A stretch of DNA of 64,000 nucleotides from Salirhabdus salicampi (GTDB lineage: Bacteria; Bacillota; Bacilli; Bacillales; Alkalibacillaceae): NCBI RefSeq assembly GCF_024259515.1, contig NZ_JANBWE010000001.1:496001-560000 (forward strand). Reading direction: 5' to 3'. The notes beneath the pieces are model-generated. The model made no database searches. It was not told where the DNA came from and worked only from the letters and a program-made list of their open reading frames with translations. Both the position numbers and the translations under genes were made by a program. Shown in pieces: positions 45,206 to 52,033 of this stretch. How positions within the stretch are numbered: the first letter of the stretch is position 1; every line of letters starts with the position of its first letter.

Positions 45206-45243
45206 AGAAACGCTGTTGAGTTCTACTCAACAGCGTTTCTTTC
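45206..45243 (+). terminator. Intrinsic terminator
   Basis: AGAAACGCTGTTGAG-4-CTCAACAGCGTTTCT perfect hairpin, usable on both strands between convergent genes. Confidence 0.9.
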
Positions 45244-45245
45244 GA

Positions 45246-45755
45246 TTAAAGTTTGTTCATTTCACTTTTTAATTGTAATAAATGTCGTCGGGAATCTTCC
45301 CTAATGTCCATAAATGTTTCCATAACATCCTTAGGGAAAGTGTATTCACGTAAAAATTTATCATACATTGAAATGTTCCGGTGTTCTGCATGAATAACTG
45401 TTTTGAAAGCCTGCCTTAAGGATGACTCCCGTACTACATAGTGCTCAGCATTGGCGTTATGTGTAGGAACTGAAATGTCGTATTTCCCGGCTAAGTATAG
45501 TAGATCTTTTACATTTTCTTTATCAGCAAACTGAATCTCAGTAAAAGGCTTTGGCGTTCCATATTGCTCCATGATGACATCGTAACGTACTTGAGCTAGA
45601 AATTCATCTTCAAGAGCATATGTAATCGCTTTGTTTAAATCAATCGATTGGTCCTGTAGTGCGCCCTTTGCCCCAAAATGATTTGGTATTTGGGCATGTA
45701 CTGTCATATGTAGGCTCAATAAAAAAACAATGCAAGTGGAAATCACAATTCTCAT
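45246..45755 (-). CDS. Secreted ferritin-like (DUF2202-type) protein
   Basis: A 169-residue protein with a signal peptide (MRIVISTCIVFLLSLHM, cleavage after VHA). The mature part is helical with E/H pairs (ALEDEFLAQVRYDVIMEQYG, FKTVIHAEHRNISMYDKFL) typical of ferritin-like four-helix domains. Start fixed by GAGGTGG; a frame extending 39 codons upstream crosses promoter sequence and lacks support. Metal binding is predicted, function unknown. Confidence 0.76.
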   Translation of the reverse strand: MRIVISTCIVFLLSLHMTVHAQIPNHFGAKGALQDQSIDLNKAITYALEDEFLAQVRYDVIMEQYGTPKPFTEIQFADKENVKDLLYLAGKYDISVPTHNANAEHYVVRESSLRQAFKTVIHAEHRNISMYDKFLREYTFPKDVMETFMDIREDSRRHLLQLKSEMNKL

Positions 45756-45927
45756 TCCATACCACCTCGTTCTTATAATCATTATATTAATACATTTCCC
45801 CAGTTTGGAAACATCATTCACACCTATAAGACGAATACATACTACATAATGAGATAGGAGTTTCATTTTCACTTCTATATAGGAAAAAAGTTACATATAT
45901 ATGGAATTGGTATACCAGTGAGTGTTT

Positions 45928-46022
45928 CAGAAAAAGGCAACCCTGTTGAAAGATAGGGGCGCAAAGCTACAGGTTTAAGTAATACATCAGGTGTGTACTA
46001 CTAGACGGCTGAGCTGCCTGAA
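45928..46022 (+). ncRNA. Cyclic di-GMP-I (GEMM-I) riboswitch 4, upstream of sinI
   Basis: AAGGCAACC, P2 with GAAA loop, AGGGGCGCAAAGC, then ACAGGTTTAAG, P3b AGTAATACA/TGTACTACT, CTAGAC and the closing GGCTGAGCTGCCT. The receptor variant (TTTAAG/CTAGAC) differs from the other three copies but keeps the pairing. AATACATCAG in P3b (45981-45990) is exactly complementary to CTGATGTATT (46026-46035), next to the sinI ribosome site and followed by TTTTA. So an alternative stem can form when the aptamer is empty; it could weaken transcription or expose or block the start. Assignment is strong, the mode of control is not settled. Confidence 0.85.
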
Positions 46023-46049
46023 ATACTGATGTATTTTAGGGGGAATGAG

Positions 46050-46172
46050 ATGATACGCAAGGCTGGTTTGAACTTGGATCAAGAATGGGTTGAGTTAATT
46101 CTTGAAGCATTAAGAGAAGGGATAAGTAAGGAGGAGATTCTAAAATATTTAGGAGAGAATAATCAGAAGTAG
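46050..46172 (+). CDS. sinI: SinI-like antirepressor
   Basis: A 40-residue protein consisting essentially of the Sin dimerisation domain: LDQEWVELILEA then EGISKEEILKYL, nearly the same as the interaction helix pair of B. subtilis SinI. Shorter than B. subtilis SinI (57 residues), lacking its C-terminal tail. GGGGGA lies 6 bases before ATG. It binds SinR through the matching C-terminal SinR domain and relieves repression of matrix genes. Too short for routine gene callers. It directly follows riboswitch 4 and precedes sinR by 80 bases. Confidence 0.88.
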   Translation: MIRKAGLNLDQEWVELILEALREGISKEEILKYLGENNQK

Positions 46173-46252
46173 AGCAGAGCAAAAAATGTTCTCCATAACA
46201 AACAATAACCTTCCATATATGGTATAATAATGAAAAGGAAGGTGTCCATATT

Positions 46253-46585
46253 ATGATCGGAGAACGGATTAGAAAGTACCGTAAATATAGAAAGATGTCT
46301 CTATCAGAGCTTGCTGAAAAAGCAGGTGTCGCAAAATCGTATATAAGTTCCATAGAGAGAAATATACAATCCAATCCATCTGTTCAATTTCTTGAAAAAG
46401 TAGCCCAAGTTCTTGGTATACCAGTGAATCTTTTACTATTTCAAGAAGAAGAAAACCAGTTGAAACAAACACTTGATGCTGACTGGTTACAATTAGTTCA
46501 AGAGGCAATGACTTCAGGAGTATCAAAAGAAGAGTTTAAAGATTTTATTGAATATAATAAGTGGAAACAGGAACAGAAAGAATAA
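46253..46585 (+). CDS. sinR: SinR-like transcriptional regulator
   Basis: A 110-residue protein: N-terminal HTH_3/XRE domain (MIGERIRKYRKYRKMSLSEL, SYISSIERN) and C-terminal Sin domain (LDADWLQLVQEAMTSGVSKEEF) that mirrors the SinI domain. Represses matrix operons in Bacillus by binding GTTCTYT elements. AAGGAAGGTG before ATG, and a TATAAT at 46223-46228 suggests its own promoter separate from sinI. A near-match GTTCTCC at 46186-46192 could allow autoregulation. The tapA-sipW-tasA operon lies on the opposite strand 3.8 kb away. Confidence 0.93.
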   Translation: MIGERIRKYRKYRKMSLSELAEKAGVAKSYISSIERNIQSNPSVQFLEKVAQVLGIPVNLLLFQEEENQLKQTLDADWLQLVQEAMTSGVSKEEFKDFIEYNKWKQEQKE

Positions 46586-46586
46586 C

Positions 46587-46628
46587 AAAACGTTCAACGG
46601 GATCAACTACCGATTGAACGTTTTTTAT
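46587..46628. terminator. Intrinsic terminator
   Basis: AAACGTTCAA-16-TTGAACGTTT hairpin with T-run, between sinR and the convergent TVP38 gene. Confidence 0.85.
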
Positions 46629-47248
46629 GTGCGAACGGCAGATGGTTTTCGTTTAACCTTGTTGTAAATAACGATTGTCACGATGAGAAAATAGGCACCA
46701 TACAGTAAAAGTGAGCCTGTGATACTTTCAGTAGTTTGGTAACCAGCAAGCGTGAATATGATGATTCGAGGCAGTATACCAAATGAAGTAGCAATTGTAA
46801 ACATAACCCAATTTACGTTTGTACTACCACACATAATGTTGACGACCGGTGAAGGCAAGATAGGAAATATACGTACACCTAATATCGTAATAAATGCATG
46901 TTCTTGAAATAACGTATCATAATGTTTTGCCTTTTCATACTTATTCAAGAAGTTTCGCATGAAATCTCTGAATCCATACCGTGCCATAAAAAACATTGTC
47001 ATCGTCCCAGTCATAACACCTGTGAAAATAATAAGGGTGCCTGTTACGACTCCAAACAACGAACCGACAATTCCAGTCGCAACGATGAACGGAACGATTG
47101 GAAAGAATACAAGTAATGAGAAAAAGAATATACTTATATAAATCGCTAAGTCATTGCCCGAGTGAATGGTAAATAAAAGTGTATCTTTGGTTAAAACAAA
47201 TGATAATACGATTACGGCATAGATAATAATGGAAATCCATTTCTTCAT
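46625..47248 (-). CDS. TVP38/TMEM64 (VTT/DedA-like) membrane protein
   Basis: A 207-residue protein with about six helices. Family motifs: VPFIVATGIVGSLFGVVTGTLI followed by TMTMFFMARYGFRDF, then GVRIFPILPSPVVNIMCGS. VTT/SNARE-associated family, thought to act in lipid (undecaprenyl phosphate or phospholipid) transport. Single gene separated from the tasA operon by a terminator. Confidence 0.87.
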   Translation of the reverse strand: MKKWISIIIYAVIVLSFVLTKDTLLFTIHSGNDLAIYISIFFFSLLVFFPIVPFIVATGIVGSLFGVVTGTLIIFTGVMTGTMTMFFMARYGFRDFMRNFLNKYEKAKHYDTLFQEHAFITILGVRIFPILPSPVVNIMCGSTNVNWVMFTIATSFGILPRIIIFTLAGYQTTESITGSLLLYGAYFLIVTIVIYNKVKRKPSAVRT

Positions 47249-47269
47249 GTCATCACCCTTTTATAAACT

Positions 47270-47312
47270 AAAAAAACAGCCTTGATTTATGTATGACAAT
47301 CATCAAGGCTGC
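47270..47312 (-). terminator. Intrinsic terminator of the tapA-sipW-tasA operon
   Basis: CAGCCTTGAT and ATCAAGGCTG arms; on the minus strand followed by a seven-T run. Confidence 0.9.
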
Positions 47313-47924
47313 TTAGTCCTGTTTGTTCTTTATAGAATTTCTCCTTTGATAGACATATAAACTAGCGCCAATCAGAATGAAAACGGATCCTATTAAGAAA
47401 TAATTAAAAAACGGCGTAGAAGTTGAAGGCAATCGTTTATCTACAGGCAATACCCCACCTAACGTTCCTTCAACATAAACTTTGAATTGAAACTCGCTTC
47501 CTAAACCTTGAAATTCGTTTGTAAGTTCAGTCGGAATCTCAATGAGGAATAACAAATTTTCGCTCGTTTCACTTTGTAGAGTACGCTCATCTAATTGCTG
47601 AAAATCTTTAAGTTTACCATTGAAAATGGTATTTTCACCTTCGTCTTTTATCTGTAGTAAAAGTTGATTATAAAAATGTTCAGATCCATCTGTAAACGTA
47701 TTGTTGATCAAATATGTTAATTGCTCTTTCCCGTTATTCGCAATTTGAAAAGAGCGGGCGACCGAATCCCCAGGTTTCGTATTACGTAAGTCAAAAAGGA
47801 TTTTTTGTGGTTTTACAGATATATCGATTACTGCTTGGCGTTCATTATCGTGAGTACTAGCAATAGTTGAAATCGGTATCAACACGAGAAGGAAAAAGAT
47901 TATCATTATGTGAGTTTTTCTCAT
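47313..47924 (-). CDS. TasA/camelysin-like protein with LPSTS sorting signal
   Basis: A 203-residue protein with signal peptide (MRKTHIMIIFFLLVLIPIS), then a TasA-like strand pattern FDLRNTKPGDSVARSFQIAN. That pattern lines up with FDLSNLKPGDNIQRIFELRN of the neighbouring TasA. C-terminus: LPSTST, hydrophobic helix (FFNYFLIGSVFILIGASLYVY) and basic tail (QRRNSIKNK). This is a cell-wall sorting signal of the LPxTS/LPxTA type used by class D sortases. A class D sortase is encoded at 54784. Possibly the wall anchor or cap for TasA fibres. Start by GAGGAG before MRKTH. Confidence 0.78.
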   Translation of the reverse strand: MRKTHIMIIFFLLVLIPISTIASTHDNERQAVIDISVKPQKILFDLRNTKPGDSVARSFQIANNGKEQLTYLINNTFTDGSEHFYNQLLLQIKDEGENTIFNGKLKDFQQLDERTLQSETSENLLFLIEIPTELTNEFQGLGSEFQFKVYVEGTLGGVLPVDKRLPSTSTPFFNYFLIGSVFILIGASLYVYQRRNSIKNKQD

Positions 47925-47955
47925 AACTTTGCTCCTCAATGTCTAGTTAATAGGT

Positions 47956-47983
47956 AGAAAAGGTGGGAGGACCCACCTTTTCT
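47956..47983 (-). terminator. Attenuating hairpin between tasA and the LPSTS gene
   Basis: AGAAAAGGTGGG-4-CCCACCTTTTCT. Likely partial terminator, so that the distal anchor gene is made in small amounts relative to TasA. Confidence 0.8.
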
Positions 47984-47996
47984 TGTAAGATGCAAA

Positions 47997-48833
47997 TTAA
48001 TCAGTTACTTCTTCGTTATGTGTAGCGTCACCTTTTGTTCTAGGGTCTGGCATGCTATCACCGTCAGCAGAACTTTCTACTTCGTTGTTAATTTCGCCAT
48101 TTCCATGATTCGTATCTACATGAACACCATCCCACTGAGTGGCTTCCAGATTAAAGAAGAAATCTACACTATCACCTTGGAATTTATTTTGGACATATGT
48201 TCCATCGTTATTAAGATCGTTGTTATCGATAAATGTAATTTGAATAAATACATCGTCAATATCTGATGGATTTACAGGAATACCACGATAATCAGTATCA
48301 TCAACGACTAATGGGGCAAGGTTGATCCGATTAGAACCGTCAGATGCAAGGTAATCAGTTTTAATTTTATTTACGTATGAACCATCAACAAGATCCGCTA
48401 ATGTTAAAGTTTCACCGTCCTTTACGACGTTTTCTCTAGGTTCCCAATTAGTAGATTCTCCATCTACGTTCATAAAATCAATTTTAAATTGCGCCAAAAA
48501 TTCTGATTCTGTGTTTGAACCACCATTTACAGCATTCGTGTCATCAACGAAGTTGTCAGACGTAACATCTAGCAATACCTCTTTAATAGCTAGTGTACCT
48601 GTATTTCTTAGTTCAAAAATTCTTTGAATGTTATCACCAGGCTTTAAGTTGGAAAGGTCAAACGAAATAGGCTTATTATGACTCTTTCCGACCTCCAAAT
48701 CTAGTGTACCTGCTGCAAAGTGGTTGTTGATTGTTGCAGTATCGTTAAATGCTGCCCACGTTCCACCTCCAACTAATGAAATGCCTAGAGCAGCAGACGC
48801 TACCCCCATACCAATTTTCTTCTTAATACTCAT
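47997..48833 (-). CDS. tasA: TasA, main amyloid-like matrix fibre protein
   Basis: A 278-residue camelysin/TasA family protein. Signal peptide MSIKKKIGMGVASAALG, with cleavage expected near the conserved TWAAFND motif, which SipW recognises. The mature jelly-roll domain includes HFAAGTLDLEVG and FDLSNLKPGD. The tail is acidic and Asp/Asn-rich (GDSMPDPRTKGDATH). It is third in the operon tapA-sipW-tasA, with a hairpin just after its stop. Expected to assemble on the cell surface. Confidence 0.94.
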   Translation of the reverse strand: MSIKKKIGMGVASAALGISLVGGGTWAAFNDTATINNHFAAGTLDLEVGKSHNKPISFDLSNLKPGDNIQRIFELRNTGTLAIKEVLLDVTSDNFVDDTNAVNGGSNTESEFLAQFKIDFMNVDGESTNWEPRENVVKDGETLTLADLVDGSYVNKIKTDYLASDGSNRINLAPLVVDDTDYRGIPVNPSDIDDVFIQITFIDNNDLNNDGTYVQNKFQGDSVDFFFNLEATQWDGVHVDTNHGNGEINNEVESSADGDSMPDPRTKGDATHNEEVTD

Positions 48834-48916
48834 TCATCTTCCTCCTTATTCCCTCATGTCGAGGTATGTAATATTTATATTGAACCCTTATGTCAAAGCA
48901 TAAGAGGAACAATCCT

Positions 48917-49495
48917 TTACGAATTTGTATTTTCTAGTTTTGTTTCTTTCGGCGGATCGATTTCTTTAAAAGCTTTTAGTAACGTAATCACAGAGTAAAT
49001 GACTAGCAGTACGCCTGGAATAATTAGTAGTAATGCAGCTCCAGCATTTGACCTGGAAAACTCAATAAAGTAACCGAGTATTGGAATGGAAAAACCAGTA
49101 TAAACACCAGTAACATTAATTGCAGGAACTAAGTTCATATCAGGTTGAGCGTTGTTATCCCCTTTTGTTTGAAAGTAAAGTCGCCCTTCACGGTCAATTA
49201 CGTCAATAATCCGGTGTGTGACAAACGAATTATCCCTTTGCATGAACGTTACAATATCGTTCGTTTTTAATACGGAAGGGTCTTCAACAGGTTTTAGTGC
49301 AATGACTGATCCCGTAGAAAATGTTGGTTCCATCGATCCAGATAGAACCGTTTTAAACTCATATCCAAATAATTTAGGTTCGCCATCTGATGCTTTTGAA
49401 GAAATGAATACGAAAATCATAAATAATAGTGTTAGAGCTAGAATTGTAGAAATTGTTCTACTAGCAACCTTTTTATAGTTAATTTTTTTTCTCAT
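48917..49495 (-). CDS. sipW: Signal peptidase SipW (ER-type)
   Basis: A 192-residue membrane signal peptidase. Catalytic Ser in LSGSMEPTFSTGS, and a His (FVTHRIIDV) in place of the Lys of prokaryotic type, the hallmark of the SipW/ER class. N- and C-terminal membrane helices flank the catalytic domain. It processes TapA and TasA. GAGGTGA before MRKKINYK defines the start; a frame three codons longer is less likely. Confidence 0.94.
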   Translation of the reverse strand: MRKKINYKKVASRTISTILALTLLFMIFVFISSKASDGEPKLFGYEFKTVLSGSMEPTFSTGSVIALKPVEDPSVLKTNDIVTFMQRDNSFVTHRIIDVIDREGRLYFQTKGDNNAQPDMNLVPAINVTGVYTGFSIPILGYFIEFSRSNAGAALLLIIPGVLLVIYSVITLLKAFKEIDPPKETKLENTNS

Positions 49496-49513
49496 GAATA
49501 TCACCTCGTGAAT

Positions 49514-50407
49514 TTATTCTTTTCTTGTGTCTGTGCTGTCTTCGGATGTATCTTCTGAACTAGCATCCTGAGTAGAATCATCATTTTGTTCACCCTCAGT
49601 ATCGTCTAACGTTGAGTCGGCATTTTCGTTTTCCTCACTTAGGCCTACGTCTTCCTCACTGTTAGTGACGTCATTTTCCTGTACCTGTTGTTGCTCATTA
49701 CTGTCATCGTTTTCAGCCGTCTCCTCATCGCTTTCTGTTTCACCATTTCCCGTTTGACTAATTGTAGTTTCTTCATCATTTTCTTCGTCCTCGCTATTCG
49801 CTTTTGAGGCCTTTTTATTGTTGTTCTTTTCATTCATAATGACAGCGTCTTTTTCACAGTTCTCAAGATAAATAATGTTGTCACTTTTCATGTATGAATA
49901 CCCGTCTTCATCTTGATTGTTTTTCCCAGGATGGTCCTTAGGTCTTCGAACTACAAAGCGATATTTCTTTCCTTCTTCAATAGCCGAAGATTCAATTACG
50001 CCTTCCTCCCCTGATTCAAGGAAAGAAACGGTCCCTGTGTCAACGGGATCCCCCATGAACTCATGTTTGTCATTTACTTCGTAGAGAAAGAAGCGCCAGG
50101 TTGAGTACTTCATATCTTCTGCATCATCGTCGTTTATAATTGTCGAGTAAATGGTGTTACAATCTCCCCAAGCTCTTGTACCGTCAAATGTTAAGGAGCT
50201 TTTATCCCAATAATCCACATCCCATTTTGCATGAAGATAATTAGCGATTGTTTCTACATCATTAAACGCTGCTCCAGTATTCGAGGTTAGGTAGATACCG
50301 GTGATGATCATCGAATACCAAATTGCCATAATTTGAAACACCAATAAAACTCTTTTTAGCCTTCGCTTACCATACCTTTGTAATCGTGTAGAACGGATTT
50401 TCCTCAC
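49514..50407 (-). CDS. tapA: TapA (YqxM), TasA anchoring and assembly protein
   Basis: A 297-residue protein. N-terminal hydrophobic segment (KRVLLVFQIMAIWYSMIITG) with the SipW-type cleavage context SNTGAAFNDVET. A folded domain with two Cys pairs (WGDCNTIYS, YLENCEKDA) follows, then a long acidic, Glu/Asp/Ser-rich tail from about residue 200 to the end. Domain order matches B. subtilis TapA. GTG start; AGGTAAAGAGG just upstream. First gene of the operon and preceded by the SinR operator. Confidence 0.9.
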   Translation of the reverse strand: MRKIRSTRLQRYGKRRLKRVLLVFQIMAIWYSMIITGIYLTSNTGAAFNDVETIANYLHAKWDVDYWDKSSLTFDGTRAWGDCNTIYSTIINDDDAEDMKYSTWRFFLYEVNDKHEFMGDPVDTGTVSFLESGEEGVIESSAIEEGKKYRFVVRRPKDHPGKNNQDEDGYSYMKSDNIIYLENCEKDAVIMNEKNNNKKASKANSEDEENDEETTISQTGNGETESDEETAENDDSNEQQQVQENDVTNSEEDVGLSEENENADSTLDDTEGEQNDDSTQDASSEDTSEDSTDTRKE

Positions 50408-50481
50408 CCTCTTTACCTATTCAGTTTGAAAAATACATCTTTGATATCATTTATATGAAAAGGCTCGTTATTTTAATGTTA

Positions 50482-50503
50482 ATTGTTCTCTTTAAAGAAC
50501 AAT
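50482..50503. promoter_or_regulatory. SinR operator (inverted GTTCTYT repeat)
   Basis: GTTCTCT at 50485-50491 and AAAGAAC at 50494-50500, flanked by ATT/AAT: two SinR consensus sites in inverted orientation, 75 bases before the tapA start, in the promoter region. Confidence 0.82.
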
Positions 50504-50550
50504 TAAGTTACATTAAGTTATTTCCTGCTTAATAATCATATGTGTTAAAT

Positions 50551-50557
50551 AAAGAAC
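50551..50557 (-). promoter_or_regulatory. Additional SinR half-site
   Basis: GTTCTTT on the minus strand, one exact match to GTTCTYT, 50 bases further upstream of tapA. Single 7-mers occur by chance, so low confidence. Confidence 0.35.
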
Positions 50558-50728
50558 TAACCGTTTCTTATAATGAACACACTTTATATATAAGTCTTTT
50601 ATCCTACAAATATGACTCGTTTTTTTAAAAAATTTCCAAATGTTGAATATACATAATGACAAAGACTTACTCAGTGGAAAGTAATCTCGAATAAAAAAAT
50701 TAAGAAAAAGGGGGAAAGATTTGATAAA

Positions 50729-50869
50729 ATGAAGGAGTATATAGGTAAATGCTATATGTGTGAGAAGCATGTTTATTGCTTAAGTGGATTTTTTGAAGGT
50801 ATGTACTTTGAAAATGCACTTTACTGTTTCGTTTGCTCTCAAAAATATATAGAAAGGAATGAAGAATAA
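50729..50869 (+). CDS. 46-residue double-CxxC micro-protein
   Basis: ATG to a TAA that overlaps the next gene's ATG (TAATG). Product has CYMC and CFVC pairs 25 residues apart, like a small zinc ribbon, with aromatic spacer GFFEGMYFENALY. GGGGGA lies 13 bases upstream, longer than usual. Coupled translation with the DUF1028 gene supports it being real. No family recognised. Confidence 0.6.
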   Translation: MKEYIGKCYMCEKHVYCLSGFFEGMYFENALYCFVCSQKYIERNEE

Positions 50870-51741
50870 TGACACATATACCAAAAAATATTGTAGCAAC
50901 ATTCTCAATTGTAGGATTTGATCCAGAAACTGAAGAACTAGGTGTAGCTGTACAATCGAAATTTATTGGTGTCGGTTCTGTTGTACCATGGGCAAAAGCG
51001 GGAGTAGGAGCTGTTGCAACACAAGCATTGGCTAATCCATCATATGGTCCAAATGGATTGAACTTAATGGAAGAAGGCAAGACAGCAGAAGAAGCAGCTG
51101 AAATTTTAGTAGCAGAAGATGAAGGTAGAGAAGAGCGTCAATTCGGGATTATTGATGCAAAAGGAAATGCTTATACATATACAGGAGAAAATTGTGTTCC
51201 ATGGGCTGGTGGTAAGGCGGGGAAGCACTATGCTGCCCAAGGTAACATTTTAGTGAGCGAAGAAACAGTAGAAGCAATGGCTAATACTTTCGAAAATGCG
51301 AAAGGTTCCTTGGCGGAACGTCTTTTAGAGGCATTGGATGCTGGACAAGGTGCTGGCGGAGATAGTAGAGGTAAGCAATCTGCAGCCATTTACATTGTTA
51401 AAGAAAAGGGTGGATACGGAGGTCATAACGATCGTTATGTCGACCTTCGAGTCGATGACCATCCAGATCCAATTAAAGAATTGATTCGCATTTATCAACT
51501 ACAACAACTGTACTTTGGCCAAACGAAGCCTGAGAATGTGTTAGCGATTGAGGGACAGGTAAAAAAGGAATTAAGTGAAGAACTTGTACGCTTAGGCTAT
51601 TTAAAGGCGGAGGATGTTGACGAAGATACGTTCTATAAAGGGCTAACAAGCTTTATTCATGTAGAAAACTTTGAAGAGCGTGAATTAGAGCGGGGGAAAA
51701 TTGATAAAGAAGTACTCCAATTTATGAAAAATAAATCGTAA
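50869..51741 (+). CDS. DUF1028 family protein (Ntn-hydrolase fold)
   Basis: A 290-residue protein. The DUF1028 core covers residues 1-205: ATFSIVGFDPETEELGVAVQSK, GVGAVATQALANPSYGPNGL, FGIIDAKG, and GGDSRGKQSAAIYIVK. The C-terminal 80 residues are the extra domain often annotated as putative peptidoglycan-binding. GAAAGGA upstream. Biological role unknown. Confidence 0.88.
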   Translation: MTHIPKNIVATFSIVGFDPETEELGVAVQSKFIGVGSVVPWAKAGVGAVATQALANPSYGPNGLNLMEEGKTAEEAAEILVAEDEGREERQFGIIDAKGNAYTYTGENCVPWAGGKAGKHYAAQGNILVSEETVEAMANTFENAKGSLAERLLEALDAGQGAGGDSRGKQSAAIYIVKEKGGYGGHNDRYVDLRVDDHPDPIKELIRIYQLQQLYFGQTKPENVLAIEGQVKKELSEELVRLGYLKAEDVDEDTFYKGLTSFIHVENFEERELERGKIDKEVLQFMKNKS

Positions 51742-51743
51742 TA

Positions 51744-51777
51744 AAAATGGGCTAGGTACCTCCTAGCTCATTTTTTG
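51744..51777 (+). terminator. Intrinsic terminator
   Basis: AATGGGCTAGG-4-CCTAGCTCATT with T-run. Confidence 0.87.
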
Positions 51778-52033
51778 TTTACATACGTACCCACGTCTGA
51801 CCTGCATCCACGGTCTTATACATAACATCCCGTTACGGGCTGTTATACGATAAACGTAAATTGTTGTGCATGAAATAATGTGTTAGGAATGAAACGACGA
51901 TTACATAACAAACGATTCAATTGTCTTTTATGTTAACGGAATTTGGTTGTAAAATCGACAAAAAAAGGATAGTTAAGGAAGTTCTAGATATTCTAAGAAA
52001 GATATCACTTTTTCTAGGGGAAGGTGTCCTTGT

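Noticed and set aside
45928-46022. Possible alternative riboswitch class for riboswitch 4
   Set aside because: The receptor variant made me consider another class, but the order GGCAACC, GAAA loop, GGCGCAAAGC and the closing P1 fit only GEMM-I.
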